From assembly GCA_910587915.1 (NCBI GenBank), contig CAJUOB010000013.1, positions 1-62,968 on the forward strand: a DNA stretch of 62,968 nucleotides. Direction: 5' to 3'. Origin of the DNA: an uncultured Muribaculaceae bacterium. GTDB lineage: Bacteria > Bacteroidota > Bacteroidia > Bacteroidales > Muribaculaceae. Both the position numbers and the translations under genes were made by a program. Positions 44,791 to 54,422 of the stretch are shown here, piece after piece; positions within the stretch are counted from its first letter, which is position 1, and each line of letters opens with the position of its first letter. The notes beneath the pieces were generated by a model, which saw only the letters and a program-made list of their open reading frames with translations, did no database searches and was not told the origin of the DNA.

Positions 44791-45708
44791 ATGAAAGTTC
44801 TCATTGCAACAGAGAAACCATTCTCGAAAAAAGCTGTAGAATGCATGCGCGAGGTAATAGAAGGTGCCGGACACGAATGCTCGCTCTTAGAAAAATACAC
44901 CTCGCCCGAAGAACTGCGCCAAGCCTGCGCCGATGCAGATGCATTGATTGTGCGTAGCGACATAGCCGACGCAGCTCTCTTTTCAGCAGCGCCGAATTTA
45001 AAGATCGTGGTACGTGCTGGTGCTGGTTACGACAATATCGACCTCGAAGCCGCCACAAAAGCCGGAGCCGTGGTAGAGAATACTCCCGGCCAGAATTCGA
45101 ATGCTGTAGCAGAGCTCGTGATTGGCATGGCCATACTTGCAGCCCGAAACAACTACGATGGCACCACCGGTTTTGAGATCACCGGAAAACGCCTGGGCCT
45201 TCAGGCTTTCGGACAGGTTAGCCGCCATGTAGCCGCTCTTGCCAAGGGCTTTGGAATGGAAGTCAAAGCCATCGACCCATACTGTCCCGTAGAGGTCATG
45301 GCCGACAATGGTGTCGGAGTAGCAGAATCACTTTCAGAACTCTATTCTACCAGCGATGTACTATCCATACACATCCCTGCGACACCTGAAACCGTAGGCT
45401 CAATAGGAAAAGAACTGATCGGAAAACTGCCCAAAGGCGCTATCCTTATCAACACTGCAAGAAAGGAAGTGATAAACGAAGCCGAATTGGCTGAAATACT
45501 TCAGGAAAGACCTGATCTCAAGTATTTCGCCGATGTAAAGCCCAAGAATGCCGATGAGCTCAAGGAACGCTTTGGCAACAGAGTTTTCTTTACTCCTAAA
45601 AAGACAGGAGCACAGACAGCCGAAGCCAACCTCAATGCAGGTGTAGCGGCAGCCCGCCAGATTGTGGCGTATTTCGCTGATGGGACCGACCGTTTCCGTG
45701 TAAACTAA
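44791..45708 (+). CDS. serA: D-3-phosphoglycerate dehydrogenase, Lys-type
   Basis: A 305-residue NAD-dependent dehydrogenase starting MKVLIATEKPFSKK, 14 bp after serC. It has no C-terminal ACT regulatory domain. RAGAGYDNIDLEAA and NTPGQNSNAVAEL are standard. The NAD loop reads LGLQAFGQVSRHVA instead of the common GxGxxG. The usual catalytic His of the TPHxGA motif is Lys270 in TPKKTGA. Bacteroides and Entamoeba enzymes of this kind are known to carry Lys here. With serC it gives the first two steps of serine synthesis. Confidence 0.93.
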   Translation: MKVLIATEKPFSKKAVECMREVIEGAGHECSLLEKYTSPEELRQACADADALIVRSDIADAALFSAAPNLKIVVRAGAGYDNIDLEAATKAGAVVENTPGQNSNAVAELVIGMAILAARNNYDGTTGFEITGKRLGLQAFGQVSRHVAALAKGFGMEVKAIDPYCPVEVMADNGVGVAESLSELYSTSDVLSIHIPATPETVGSIGKELIGKLPKGAILINTARKEVINEAELAEILQERPDLKYFADVKPKNADELKERFGNRVFFTPKKTGAQTAEANLNAGVAAARQIVAYFADGTDRFRVN

Positions 45709-45735
45709 AACCGGTCGCAACAAATAACATTGATA

Positions 45736-45770
45736 TAAAGGCCGGAAGGACAAAATCCTTCCGGCCTTTA
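45736..45770 (+). terminator. Terminator of serC-serA
   Basis: A perfect 15 bp stem (45736-45750 and 45756-45770) with a 5 nt loop, followed by TTATT. It lies 27 bp after the serA stop. Confidence 0.8.
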
Positions 45771-45891
45771 TTATTCACAAATCATCTCTTTTTCACCATT
45801 GGCCGCACTTGATTTTCCTTTTTTCACATTTTCACCAACCATTTTGACATTTAAAACGGCTCGAAAAGACATAAAACTTGGAATTAATGCT

Positions 45892-45899
45892 TACCTTTG
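45892..45899 (+). promoter_or_regulatory. -7 box for ilvE
   Basis: TACCTTTG followed by C, 32 bp before the ilvE ATG. The -33 is not at a standard distance. Confidence 0.55.
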
Positions 45900-45931
45900 C
45901 ATATGCTAACCTTTAAAAACACGTTCTTTTG

Positions 45932-46954
45932 ATGGACATGCAAATTGACTGGGCAAATCTGCCTTTCGGATATTTTCCGACCGACTACAACGTTCGATGT
46001 GAATTCCGCGACGGCAAGTGGGGTCCCATTGAGGAAACAAAGTCTGACACAATAAACATCCACATGGCTGCCACAGCGCTCCACTATGGACAAGAGCTCT
46101 TCGAAGGCCTTAAAGCTTTCCGTGGCGCCGATGGCAAGATACGCATTTTCCGCCTTGAGGAAAATGCAAAGCGTCTTATAGAATCGGCAAAAGGCATACT
46201 TATGGAGCCGGTGCCGGTAGAACTGTTCAAGGAAATGTGCATCCGCGCTGTCAAACTCAACGAGCGATTCATTCCGTCCTATGGCAGCGGTGCATCCCTG
46301 TATATCCGACCGCTTGAAATTGGTCTCACTCCACGCATTGGCGTTAAAGAAGCCGATGAGTTCCTGTTTATCATCATGGTAACTCCGGTCGGACCCTACT
46401 TCAAAGGTGGTTTCCAAAACACCAATATATGCATAATGCGCGATTACGACCGCGTGGCACCACGTGGAACAGGCCGTTGGAAAGTTGGCGGCAACTACGC
46501 TGCATCTCTCGGCGCCGGTCATCATGCACACGAGATGGGCTACTCCGCAGTTCTTTATCTCGACCCCAAAGAGAAGAAATATCTCGATGAATGCGGCCCG
46601 GCAAATTTCTATGCAATCAAAGACGGTAAATACATTACACCTAAGTCCGACTCGATTCTTCCTTCGATCACCAACATGAGCCTTATGGATCTGGCTCGCG
46701 ACATGGGAATAGACGTGGAACAGCGCCATATTGCGGTGGAAGAACTTGCCGACTGCAGCGAGGCTGCCGCATGTGGTACCGCAGCGGTATGCTCTCCTAT
46801 TGGTGAAATCGATGACATTGATACCGGCAAAAAATATATATTGTCGAAAGACGGAAAACCGGGTCCTGTAACCACTCGGCTCTACAATGCCCTCAACGCC
46901 ATACGTCTTGGCGAAGTACCCGACACATTTGGATGGAACACAATCGTGGAATGA
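45932..46954 (+). CDS. ilvE: Branched-chain amino acid aminotransferase
   Basis: A 340-residue class IV PLP aminotransferase for the last step of Leu, Ile and Val synthesis. The start MDMQIDWANLPFGY at 45932 replaces a TTG one codon upstream. RWKVGGNYAASLGAG holds the PLP lysine (about residue 183), LHYGQELFEGLKAFRGADG is the substrate loop, and AACGTAAVCSPIGEI the cofactor phosphate loop. It overlaps the next gene by ATGA. Confidence 0.95.
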   Translation: MDMQIDWANLPFGYFPTDYNVRCEFRDGKWGPIEETKSDTINIHMAATALHYGQELFEGLKAFRGADGKIRIFRLEENAKRLIESAKGILMEPVPVELFKEMCIRAVKLNERFIPSYGSGASLYIRPLEIGLTPRIGVKEADEFLFIIMVTPVGPYFKGGFQNTNICIMRDYDRVAPRGTGRWKVGGNYAASLGAGHHAHEMGYSAVLYLDPKEKKYLDECGPANFYAIKDGKYITPKSDSILPSITNMSLMDLARDMGIDVEQRHIAVEELADCSEAAACGTAAVCSPIGEIDDIDTGKKYILSKDGKPGPVTTRLYNALNAIRLGEVPDTFGWNTIVE

Positions 46955-47529
46955 CTTCCTGCAACTGGCAACAAATAATAGATAACATATATCCCGTAGA
47001 CCGAAAAGTCCGCGGGATTTTGTTGTCTCACAGCGCGTCCGTGGCGAATCTTGCTACAGACATAGCATCACATCTGCGACTTGATATACCATCCGATGAA
47101 ATAGAGACAGCCGCCATGCTTCACGACATAGGCATAATAGCTACCGATGCGCCCGGAATCGACTGCCACGGTAGCCAGCCATACCTATGCCATGGGGCGG
47201 TCGGGGCAGATATGTTGCGGGGCGCCGGAGTTCCCGAAATATACGCCCGTGTAGCCGAGAGACATACCGGAGCGGGCCTAACCTCCGATGAGATAAAAGA
47301 AGCAAGCCTACCTCTGCCACCAGACCGCACTTATATGCCACTTACCTTGCTGGAACGCCTGATCTGCTATGCCGACTGCTTCTACTCAAAAGGCGGAGAC
47401 GGTCAGAAGAAAAACATAGAAAGGGTGAGGAAATCAATGGATAAATTTGGACCGAGCGTACGCCAACGATTTGAGAAACTTCACGAAGAGTTTGGGCCGG
47501 GCAATAAAGAAGTCTCTATGCCGTTATAA
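46951..47529 (+). CDS. HD domain phosphohydrolase-like protein
   Basis: A 192-residue protein starting MTSCNWQQIIDNIYP, overlapping ilvE by 4 bp. The HD metal-binding pattern is HSASVANLATDIA, AAMLHDIG, and a further His in LCHGAVGADML and ERHTGAG. It resembles uncharacterised YqeK/HDIG-type hydrolases of nucleotides or dinucleotides. Substrate unknown. It is coupled to ilvE and lies 21 bp before the polysaccharide export gene. Confidence 0.82.
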   Translation: MTSCNWQQIIDNIYPVDRKVRGILLSHSASVANLATDIASHLRLDIPSDEIETAAMLHDIGIIATDAPGIDCHGSQPYLCHGAVGADMLRGAGVPEIYARVAERHTGAGLTSDEIKEASLPLPPDRTYMPLTLLERLICYADCFYSKGGDGQKKNIERVRKSMDKFGPSVRQRFEKLHEEFGPGNKEVSMPL

Positions 47530-47550
47530 TCTTTGAGTAAATGTATCGCA

Positions 47551-48354
47551 ATGAAAATAAGATTCATACCCATTATTCTGGCTGCCGTAGCATGCCTTGC
47601 GTCGTGTAGTTCCCCAAAAACCAGTCTTCCATACTTCGTAGATATCCGTGAGGTAAAAGAAGGTGTACTGGATACCCTCGACTATCTTCCGACAATCAAA
47701 CCCGACGACGAGCTATCCATTACGGTAAATTCCACCAATCCAGGAGCGACAGCAGTATATCAGATGCCAATGATAAATCCTGCCACGACATCTGAAATTG
47801 CCAAAACTTCGAGTCCCCGATTCCAGACATATATAGTAAACTCCAAAGGGGATATTACATTTCCGGAACTCGGCACAATACATGTAGAAGGACTAACGAC
47901 CGAACAGCTGGCCGCTGAATTGACCCAAAAGATATCTAAAGATGTCAAAGACCCTCAGGTCGATGTGCGGATATTAAACTTTGAGGTTTCCGTTGGCGGT
48001 GAAGTAAGGACTCCTTCCCGTATACCCCTCTCGCGCCAACGAATGACTGTGCTCGATGCGCTCGCTCTCGCTGGAGATCTCACGGAATACGGCGAACGCT
48101 CCGATGTGCTTGTAATAAGGGAAGAGAATGGTCAGCGCACGTATACCCATCTTGACTTGAACAAATCCGAGACCCTCAACTCTCCATATTTTTACCTCAA
48201 GCAGAATGACTATATATACGTATCGCCCAATACGATAAAACAGTCCAATTCGCGCTATAATACTAACAACTCCTACAAGCTGTCGGTCATATCGACCGTT
48301 GTGAGTGCCACCTCTGTTGTGGCCTCGCTTATCATAGCCCTTGCAATCAAATAA
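47551..48354 (+). CDS. Polysaccharide export outer-membrane lipoprotein (Wza-like)
   Basis: A 267-residue lipoprotein starting MKIRFIPIILAAVACLASC, with lipobox LASC. A Poly_export domain (about 50-135, TIKPDDELSITVNS and TYIVNSKGDITFPELGTIHVEGLT) is followed by an SLBB-type segment (VGGEVRTPSRIPLSRQRMTVLDALALAGD). A C-terminal hydrophobic helix crosses the membrane (VVSATSVVASLIIALAI). It forms the outer-membrane channel for exopolysaccharide and is followed by its Wzz/kinase partner. Confidence 0.92.
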   Translation: MKIRFIPIILAAVACLASCSSPKTSLPYFVDIREVKEGVLDTLDYLPTIKPDDELSITVNSTNPGATAVYQMPMINPATTSEIAKTSSPRFQTYIVNSKGDITFPELGTIHVEGLTTEQLAAELTQKISKDVKDPQVDVRILNFEVSVGGEVRTPSRIPLSRQRMTVLDALALAGDLTEYGERSDVLVIREENGQRTYTHLDLNKSETLNSPYFYLKQNDYIYVSPNTIKQSNSRYNTNNSYKLSVISTVVSATSVVASLIIALAIK

Positions 48355-48378
48355 TCTTTTAAGCACATTTTCACATCG

Positions 48379-50667
48379 ATGGCGGCTCACAAATCTGACT
48401 TTATCGATATTCCGGCATTAATACAACAATACATAAGTAAATGGTGGCTATTCCTTTTATCGATCGTATTCTGTGTTGGTGCGGCATTTATTTATATTCG
48501 TATTCACAAACAAGAGTTTGCAGTCCGCGCAAATGTGCTCATCAGCCAGGATGAGACAGACGCAACCTCTCCGGCTTCCATGGCGGGGATGTCGGCATTC
48601 GGAAGCTTGTTTGGAAATAATGGTTTTGTGTACGATGAAATTTTTATAATCTCATCACACTCCTTGTACCGAGATGTTGCAAAAGACTTATCACTGGGTA
48701 CCACCTACTATGTGAAAACCGGTTTTCTGAAAAACGAGTTCGCATTTACCAACTACCCGGTAGCAGTTACTCCGGCAGCCGGCATGCTCGATACGCTATC
48801 CGTTGGCATTACTTTCAAATTGAATGTAAACAAAAACGGGAAAGCAACTATAGAAGGAAAAAGCCGCAAGAAAAAATTCACGAGGGTTAAGGATGTGACC
48901 TTACCTTATACCCTCGAAACCCCGTTCGGATTGTTCACATTTGCGAAAACAGAGTTTTTCCCTGCCGATGAAGGTGTGAAAGAAACTATTGTTGTCCAGG
49001 GATATGACAGTGCCGCTGAAGAGCTTGACTTGAATGTATCCAGTGAAATCGCATCCAAACGAAGCAATGTGGTTGAAATGGCCATAAACACCCCGTATCC
49101 CGTATACGGCAAAGCTGTACTCAATAAAATCATCGATCTCTACAATAAGCGAAGCATACGTCAAAAAAACGACCAGAATACCCTTTCGGCACAATTTATC
49201 GACGCACGACTCGCCATACTATCCAAAGATCTCAACGACATCGAAAGTGAGATTCAGTCCTATAAGCAGGATCGAGGAATAATCAACTTGGAGTTAGAGG
49301 CCACCAAGCAGTTCAAAAAGCAGACAGAGCTGGAGAACAATCTTCTCACACTGCGCACCCAACAAGAGATAATTTCCATGGCAAGCGAATTTATCTCAAA
49401 TCCTGAGAACGCATATAGCCTCGTGCCTTTCAGTCTAAACTCTGAATCCGCGCCATCAGCTCTCGAGACTTATACGGCTCTCTTGCTTGAACGGCAGGAC
49501 ATGCTTACCAGTGCTCGCCCCGACAATGTTGCCCTTAAACTTCTCGACGAAAAGATAGCATCTCTGCGTAAAAATATTCAGACATCTTTTACAAAAGAAC
49601 TTGAGAGTCTTAACATTCAGATACGCGACATTGAGAAAACCCTCGCATCAACAACAGCGAAGCTCGATAAAGCTCCGGCAAGAGAACGCGAGTACATCAA
49701 TCTGCAACGCCAGCAAGAGCTAAAGAACACCTTATACATGTTCTTGCTCCAGCGCCGCGAAGAAGTTTCGATGGTGCTTGCCAATGCATTTCCCAAGGGT
49801 ATTGTTGTAGACGAGGCTTTCACACTTAGCGAGCCTCTCGGTTTTGGCAAAAAAGCAATCTTGCTCCTCGCATTTATTTTCGCACTGATTCTTCCGCCTC
49901 TATATCTTTTCCTACGAAAAGTTATCACAAACCATATCGAACAGCGGAGCGATGTCGAGAAAGCTACAGACATACCTCTTCTCGGTGAAATGTGCGAAGA
50001 CCATTCCGGAGAGAAGTTGATCGTCACAGAAGGCAATACATCCTCTGCGGCCGAACTTTTCAGACTCATGCGGTCCAATCTGCTATTTATACTGAACGAT
50101 AATAACGACCGTGTAGTGCTGCTCACATCTTCGTCGCCGGGCGAAGGCAAAAGTTTCATATCGGTCAACATGGCCGCTTCACTTGCTGTACTCGGCAAGA
50201 AAGTTCTCCTTATAGGCATGGATATCCGCAAACCGGTGCTTTCCAAGTATCTCGGCATCTCTCCACGGTTTGGACTCACCCAATATCTATCATCATCAGA
50301 CATAAAGCTTGAACAACTGATAACACCTCTTCCTGCTGCCCAAAATCTTGATGTGATCGTTGCCGGGCCCGTTCCTCCCAACCCTGCTGAATTGCTTGCA
50401 TCAACTAAGGTAGATGAGATGTTTGCTGTTTTACGCACGCAGTACGACTATATTATTGTCGATACCGCACCTATAGGTCAGGTAAGCGACACATTCACCC
50501 TCAATCGTATTGCAGACGCTACAATCTTTGTATGCCGCGTGAACCGGACAAAAGCAGGTGTATTCAACGAACTGAACGAGATATACAGCCAGAAGCGACT
50601 TAAAAAACTATCGATAGTAGTAAACGGAACTTCTGCTCGAAAGAACTACGGTTACGGCAATAAATAA
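48379..50667 (+). CDS. Wzz chain-length determinant fused to BY-kinase
   Basis: A 762-residue inner-membrane polysaccharide co-polymerase. A Wzz segment with a first membrane helix (WLFLLSIVFCVGAAFIYI), a long periplasmic coiled coil (about 230-460), and a second helix (about 490-512) precede the tyrosine kinase domain. Walker A is SSPGEGKSF (about 585-592), Walker A' LLIGMDIRKP, Walker B YIIVDTAPIG. The C-terminus has only two Tyr (NYGYGN) rather than a long tyrosine cluster. It controls chain length and export of the exopolysaccharide with the preceding lipoprotein. Confidence 0.93.
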   Translation: MAAHKSDFIDIPALIQQYISKWWLFLLSIVFCVGAAFIYIRIHKQEFAVRANVLISQDETDATSPASMAGMSAFGSLFGNNGFVYDEIFIISSHSLYRDVAKDLSLGTTYYVKTGFLKNEFAFTNYPVAVTPAAGMLDTLSVGITFKLNVNKNGKATIEGKSRKKKFTRVKDVTLPYTLETPFGLFTFAKTEFFPADEGVKETIVVQGYDSAAEELDLNVSSEIASKRSNVVEMAINTPYPVYGKAVLNKIIDLYNKRSIRQKNDQNTLSAQFIDARLAILSKDLNDIESEIQSYKQDRGIINLELEATKQFKKQTELENNLLTLRTQQEIISMASEFISNPENAYSLVPFSLNSESAPSALETYTALLLERQDMLTSARPDNVALKLLDEKIASLRKNIQTSFTKELESLNIQIRDIEKTLASTTAKLDKAPAREREYINLQRQQELKNTLYMFLLQRREEVSMVLANAFPKGIVVDEAFTLSEPLGFGKKAILLLAFIFALILPPLYLFLRKVITNHIEQRSDVEKATDIPLLGEMCEDHSGEKLIVTEGNTSSAAELFRLMRSNLLFILNDNNDRVVLLTSSSPGEGKSFISVNMAASLAVLGKKVLLIGMDIRKPVLSKYLGISPRFGLTQYLSSSDIKLEQLITPLPAAQNLDVIVAGPVPPNPAELLASTKVDEMFAVLRTQYDYIIVDTAPIGQVSDTFTLNRIADATIFVCRVNRTKAGVFNELNEIYSQKRLKKLSIVVNGTSARKNYGYGNK

Positions 50668-50668
50668 A

Positions 50669-52159
50669 GTGCACTCCACAGCTATAGAGTATACTAAGAG
50701 CAAGTCATTATCCAGCGAGCGTGTCTATCCATCGATAACACGCCAAAGCTGGATAACGGCTCTTGCGTTCATGCTGTCGCTATCGCTTACCGGACTTTTA
50801 TTCTACCCTGCCCTGATTGTGTCTATCGCCATGATGGCAAAGGCATACCGTGAAAACAGATATAACTTTATCATAATGCTACTCCTATTCGGAGGTAGCT
50901 ATGGCATGACGAAAGATACGACTCTACCTATAAAGGCCTACGACATATGTCTGATCGTATCTGTGATATTGGCCTTCATTTTCATCAAAGCTCCGATTGT
51001 CAAACGTACTTTGACAATAATTGTGGGATACGGCATAGGTTTGCTTATAATTGCATCTTTTTCGGCAGAGTTAATGTCCATACAACTATACACATGGCGA
51101 AATTATATTGCATTTATACTATTTATCATCCCGATTGTCGTATTCAGTCGTAAGGAATTCTCGCTACATGAGTTCTGGATTGCATTGATGCCGTATGTTC
51201 TCCTTGCATGCATATTTTATATTATCGATGGGTTCATTCTCTGTGGCAATGTTCTGATGCCGGCGACAGCAGCATCACGTCTGTCGACATTTTTCGATCC
51301 CCTCATGAGCCCATTCTCTTTCCATTTATTCCGGAAATATCCCCCGGGGCTCTTTCCCATGGTACTGGTGGTATACCCGGTAGCCAAGTACTATAAACTG
51401 CGGGTATGGCAATGGGCCGTAATTTTCATGGGACTGATGGCATCTCTTACATTTACGGTAATTACCGGCTTCTTTGCTGCATATATATTTTTCCGCTTCG
51501 GAATAAGACGTCTCTTTCAAACAATATTGATTGGCATAATGGCGATGGTTGCAGGATATTTTATCGACGGACTCCTGCCTGAAGTAAAAAAAGGAGACGT
51601 AATAGAGAGTAAACTGCGCATCAAATCGGGTGTAGATCAATTCTTCGAATTAATGGATGCAACCGACGATGAAGATATCGCCCAGTTTGCATCCGGCCGA
51701 ATGGCACAGATTCTACCCAAAATAGAGATCATATCCGATGAAGGTCGACAACTTACAGGGCTTGGGTTCTTACATCCGGAGAAAAATACGGTCAACCGCT
51801 ATGTAATTACAAACGAATATTACTCCGACATATCCGAAAATGAAGAAGTCGCCGCACTTGTCGAAGTTATCCCTGTGCAGATATATATATCTACAGGATG
51901 GATCGGACTTATACTCCATGTAATTTTCCTGATTCTACTCTACCTTCTCATACGGCGACTGAAGGAAAGTGCATACTTTATATCGGTGATATTTTGTTGC
52001 GTTTGGTTTGGGCTTGGAGGTTTCTGTGGACTGATATATGTACATGGACTTCTAATTGCAGCAGTGGCATTCTCAGCGGTAATTCTAAACTCGCGCAGTA
52101 GTCTACCCGGCTTCCCTAAAACCACACCACAGCCTATCTACAACAGGTTTCACCATTAA
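50669..52159 (+). CDS. Polysaccharide polymerase / O-antigen ligase-like membrane protein
   Basis: A 496-residue polytopic protein with about eleven hydrophobic helices and a large loop between about 300 and 405 (KSGVDQFFELMDATDDEDIAQ). It has no strong motif, which is normal for Wzy-type polymerases and WaaL-type ligases. The start is a GTG at 50669, one base after the BY-kinase stop. Position after the export and kinase genes supports polymerase. Which of the two activities it has is not certain. Confidence 0.75.
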   Translation: MHSTAIEYTKSKSLSSERVYPSITRQSWITALAFMLSLSLTGLLFYPALIVSIAMMAKAYRENRYNFIIMLLLFGGSYGMTKDTTLPIKAYDICLIVSVILAFIFIKAPIVKRTLTIIVGYGIGLLIIASFSAELMSIQLYTWRNYIAFILFIIPIVVFSRKEFSLHEFWIALMPYVLLACIFYIIDGFILCGNVLMPATAASRLSTFFDPLMSPFSFHLFRKYPPGLFPMVLVVYPVAKYYKLRVWQWAVIFMGLMASLTFTVITGFFAAYIFFRFGIRRLFQTILIGIMAMVAGYFIDGLLPEVKKGDVIESKLRIKSGVDQFFELMDATDDEDIAQFASGRMAQILPKIEIISDEGRQLTGLGFLHPEKNTVNRYVITNEYYSDISENEEVAALVEVIPVQIYISTGWIGLILHVIFLILLYLLIRRLKESAYFISVIFCCVWFGLGGFCGLIYVHGLLIAAVAFSAVILNSRSSLPGFPKTTPQPIYNRFHH

Positions 52160-52166
52160 AGAAGCA

Positions 52167-52189
52167 GCTTTTGGTCACGGACCAAAAGC
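52167..52189. repeat. Perfect 10 bp hairpin after the polymerase gene
   Basis: Arms 52167-52176 and 52180-52189 with a 3 nt loop, starting 8 bp after the stop. No T run follows, so it may help end or protect the mRNA rather than terminate alone. Confidence 0.5.
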
Positions 52190-52224
52190 GTGTATATTAC
52201 CTTATTTAGTTTCTCTCGGCATAA

Positions 52225-52261
52225 AAATAGGGGTCCATGTATACGACATGGGCCCCTATTT
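52225..52261. terminator. Terminator between the polymerase and NagB/PIG-L genes
   Basis: Arms 52225-52240 and 52246-52261 form a 16 bp stem with one G-U pair and a 5 nt loop. The minus strand runs into TTTTTAT, so it mainly serves the NagB/PIG-L gene; the plus strand has a shorter T run. Confidence 0.75.
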
Positions 52262-52278
52262 AAGCATTATGTGATGAG

Positions 52279-54258
52279 TTATCGTATGGGATGATATTCT
52301 ACAAAAGCCTCGATAGCCTCATAGGACGCAAGGCCGAGCCCTTCGTAGAGCTGTGCAGTAGCGCGGTTTCGGTCTTCTGCACGCTGCCAGAAAAGACGGT
52401 CGTCATCGCCAAGGAATGGTGCGTTCTCCATCTGGCTCTGATGCTTGAGAATAGAATTACGCTTGAAGCGTAGCTCCTCGGGACTGATAGGCACCGCCAT
52501 TTCAATGTGGTCGATTTCCCATTCTGCCCAGGCACCACGATACATCCATATACGGCAGTCCTGCATCCAAGGTTCGTCCTTAAGTTCATCGATGGCGGCC
52601 AGAACAGCATCGGTACATACTTTATGCGTTCCATGCGGGTCCGCAAGGTCGCCGGCTACAAATATCTGGTGTGGCTTAACGTCCTCGAGAAGTTTCTTCA
52701 CGATATCCACGTCGCGCTCCGAGAGGTCGCCTTTCTTTATTGTTCCGGTTTCGTAGAACGGAAGACGGAGAAAATGGATGTTCTGCGGCTTTACTCCGAT
52801 ATAGTTGCATGCGATTGTAGCCTCAGCCTGGCGTATCATGGTCTTTATTTCGCGGATATCCGGAGTATCCGACTCCCCGGCTTTCTTATGCTTGAGGAAC
52901 TCATGCACCTGATCGGACAGATTCTTGTATCCGTCGACATTAAATCCGAACTGCGGTGCTATTTTATCCATCATAAGGAAATATCGCACCATATCCTCAT
53001 CGCCAACGGCTATATTACCCGATGTCTCATATGCCACATGCACATCGTGATGCTGGTCGACAAGACGCTTCAAGGTGCCACCCATCGATATTACATCATC
53101 GTCGGGATGCGGAGAGAATACAATTACTCGTTTGGGATAGGGCTTGGCTCGTTCCGGACGATATGTATCGTCTGCATCAGGCTTTCCACCGGGCCAGCCG
53201 GTGATAGTATGCTGAAGTTCATTGAATACTTTTATATTCACATTATAGGCCGAACCAAACAATGCGAGCAATTCGCCAAGACCCCAATCGTTGTAGTCTT
53301 TATCGGTAAGTTTAAGAATTGGCTTACCGGTCATGTCGCAGAGCCAAACAATAGCTCGACGTATCAGCTTATCATTCCATTCACACGACGTCACTTTCCA
53401 TGGATGGCTAATGCGTGTAAGATCTTCAGCTGCCGGTAGGTCTATTACAAGTTTTGCATGGGGATGTCCTTGTAGAAGTGAAGCCGGCACGGCTGTGCTT
53501 GGCTCATCCTCTACAGTCTTCTTGACAATTTGCGCTCTATTCTCACCCCAGGCCATTGTAAGTACTCGCTTCGCACTTCTCAAATTGGCAATACCGAGAG
53601 TAATCGCCGTCGATGGAGCTTCGTCGCAATTATAATTCTTGGTTATTGCATGTCGGAGTTCATTGCCAAGCAGCACGAGTCGGCAATAACTTGCCTCGGG
53701 CGCACCTGCTTCATTAAATCCGATACATCCATGCGGTCCAACTTCAAATACCGCCACATCAATCCCGCCTTCGTTTGCGATTGCCTGTTCGTAGTCCTGA
53801 CAGTATTCATACATTGTCTCTTTCGTAATCTCGGGATTAATTGTACGGATATTGCGCTCCTTTATATCGATATGGTCGAGCAATACTTCCTTGAGACGCT
53901 TGAGCACAGAAGGCCCTTCCGGATTAAGAGGGAAGAACTCATCTATTATGTATATAACGACATCCTTGAAACTTACAGCACCTTCCTGATATAGCTTTAT
54001 CAAGCTTGCATATGCACGATGCGTGCTTGCGCCGGCACCGAGAGCAAGCACACACTTGCCTTTGCGGGCCACATAGCGGTTGATATACCGGGCCATTTCC
54101 GAGGCCACAAAGTCGCCACCGTCGGATGCCGTTTCGAAAATGCGTGTAAACAATTTCTCCTCGCGTCGCAGTGCTGCGAGCTCAATCTCATTATCAGGAT
54201 TATAGTACCGCTTAGGTATCCTGTCGAGTTTGATTTGCGAGCTTAAATCAGTCTTCAT
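52279..54258 (-). CDS. NagB-like / PIG-L deacetylase fusion protein
   Basis: A 659-residue fusion. Residues about 20-290 are a glucosamine-6-phosphate deaminase fold: LALGAGAST, YIIDEFFPL (Asp106) and GPHGCIGFNEAG. In true NagB the last motif reads DGHIAFNE; here Asp is His176 and His is Cys178, so two catalytic positions are altered while Glu183 remains. Residues about 375-659 are a PIG-L/LmbE zinc deacetylase with an intact HPDDD motif (384-388) and DPHGTHK. The Bacteroides fusion is annotated as deaminase-like; here deacetylation of an amino sugar is the better-supported activity. Confidence 0.88.
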   Translation of the reverse strand: MKTDLSSQIKLDRIPKRYYNPDNEIELAALRREEKLFTRIFETASDGGDFVASEMARYINRYVARKGKCVLALGAGASTHRAYASLIKLYQEGAVSFKDVVIYIIDEFFPLNPEGPSVLKRLKEVLLDHIDIKERNIRTINPEITKETMYEYCQDYEQAIANEGGIDVAVFEVGPHGCIGFNEAGAPEASYCRLVLLGNELRHAITKNYNCDEAPSTAITLGIANLRSAKRVLTMAWGENRAQIVKKTVEDEPSTAVPASLLQGHPHAKLVIDLPAAEDLTRISHPWKVTSCEWNDKLIRRAIVWLCDMTGKPILKLTDKDYNDWGLGELLALFGSAYNVNIKVFNELQHTITGWPGGKPDADDTYRPERAKPYPKRVIVFSPHPDDDVISMGGTLKRLVDQHHDVHVAYETSGNIAVGDEDMVRYFLMMDKIAPQFGFNVDGYKNLSDQVHEFLKHKKAGESDTPDIREIKTMIRQAEATIACNYIGVKPQNIHFLRLPFYETGTIKKGDLSERDVDIVKKLLEDVKPHQIFVAGDLADPHGTHKVCTDAVLAAIDELKDEPWMQDCRIWMYRGAWAEWEIDHIEMAVPISPEELRFKRNSILKHQSQMENAPFLGDDDRLFWQRAEDRNRATAQLYEGLGLASYEAIEAFVEYHPIR

Positions 54259-54343
54259 GATAAATGTTGTATTATCTATTGTGTATTATGTTCGGTATAG
54301 GTATGCCTTAGACCAATATATCACTATCGATCTTTGAGCACAG

Positions 54344-54351
54344 CAAAGGTA
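54344..54351 (-). promoter_or_regulatory. -7 box for the NagB/PIG-L gene
   Basis: TACCTTTG on the minus strand, 85 bp before the ATG. No -33 at the standard distance. Confidence 0.45.
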
Positions 54352-54422
54352 TGAAAAAAAATCAATCACCGATAAAAATCCGGGCGAATTTTACCATCAA
54401 TATACAGCCCAGAGATGATTTA

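Noticed and set aside
45884..46729. 281-codon minus-strand frame over ilvE
   Set aside because: Antisense to a clear aminotransferase with catalytic Lys.
49617..50438. 273-codon minus-strand frame over the BY-kinase
   Set aside because: Ser/Arg-rich antisense shadow of the kinase domain.
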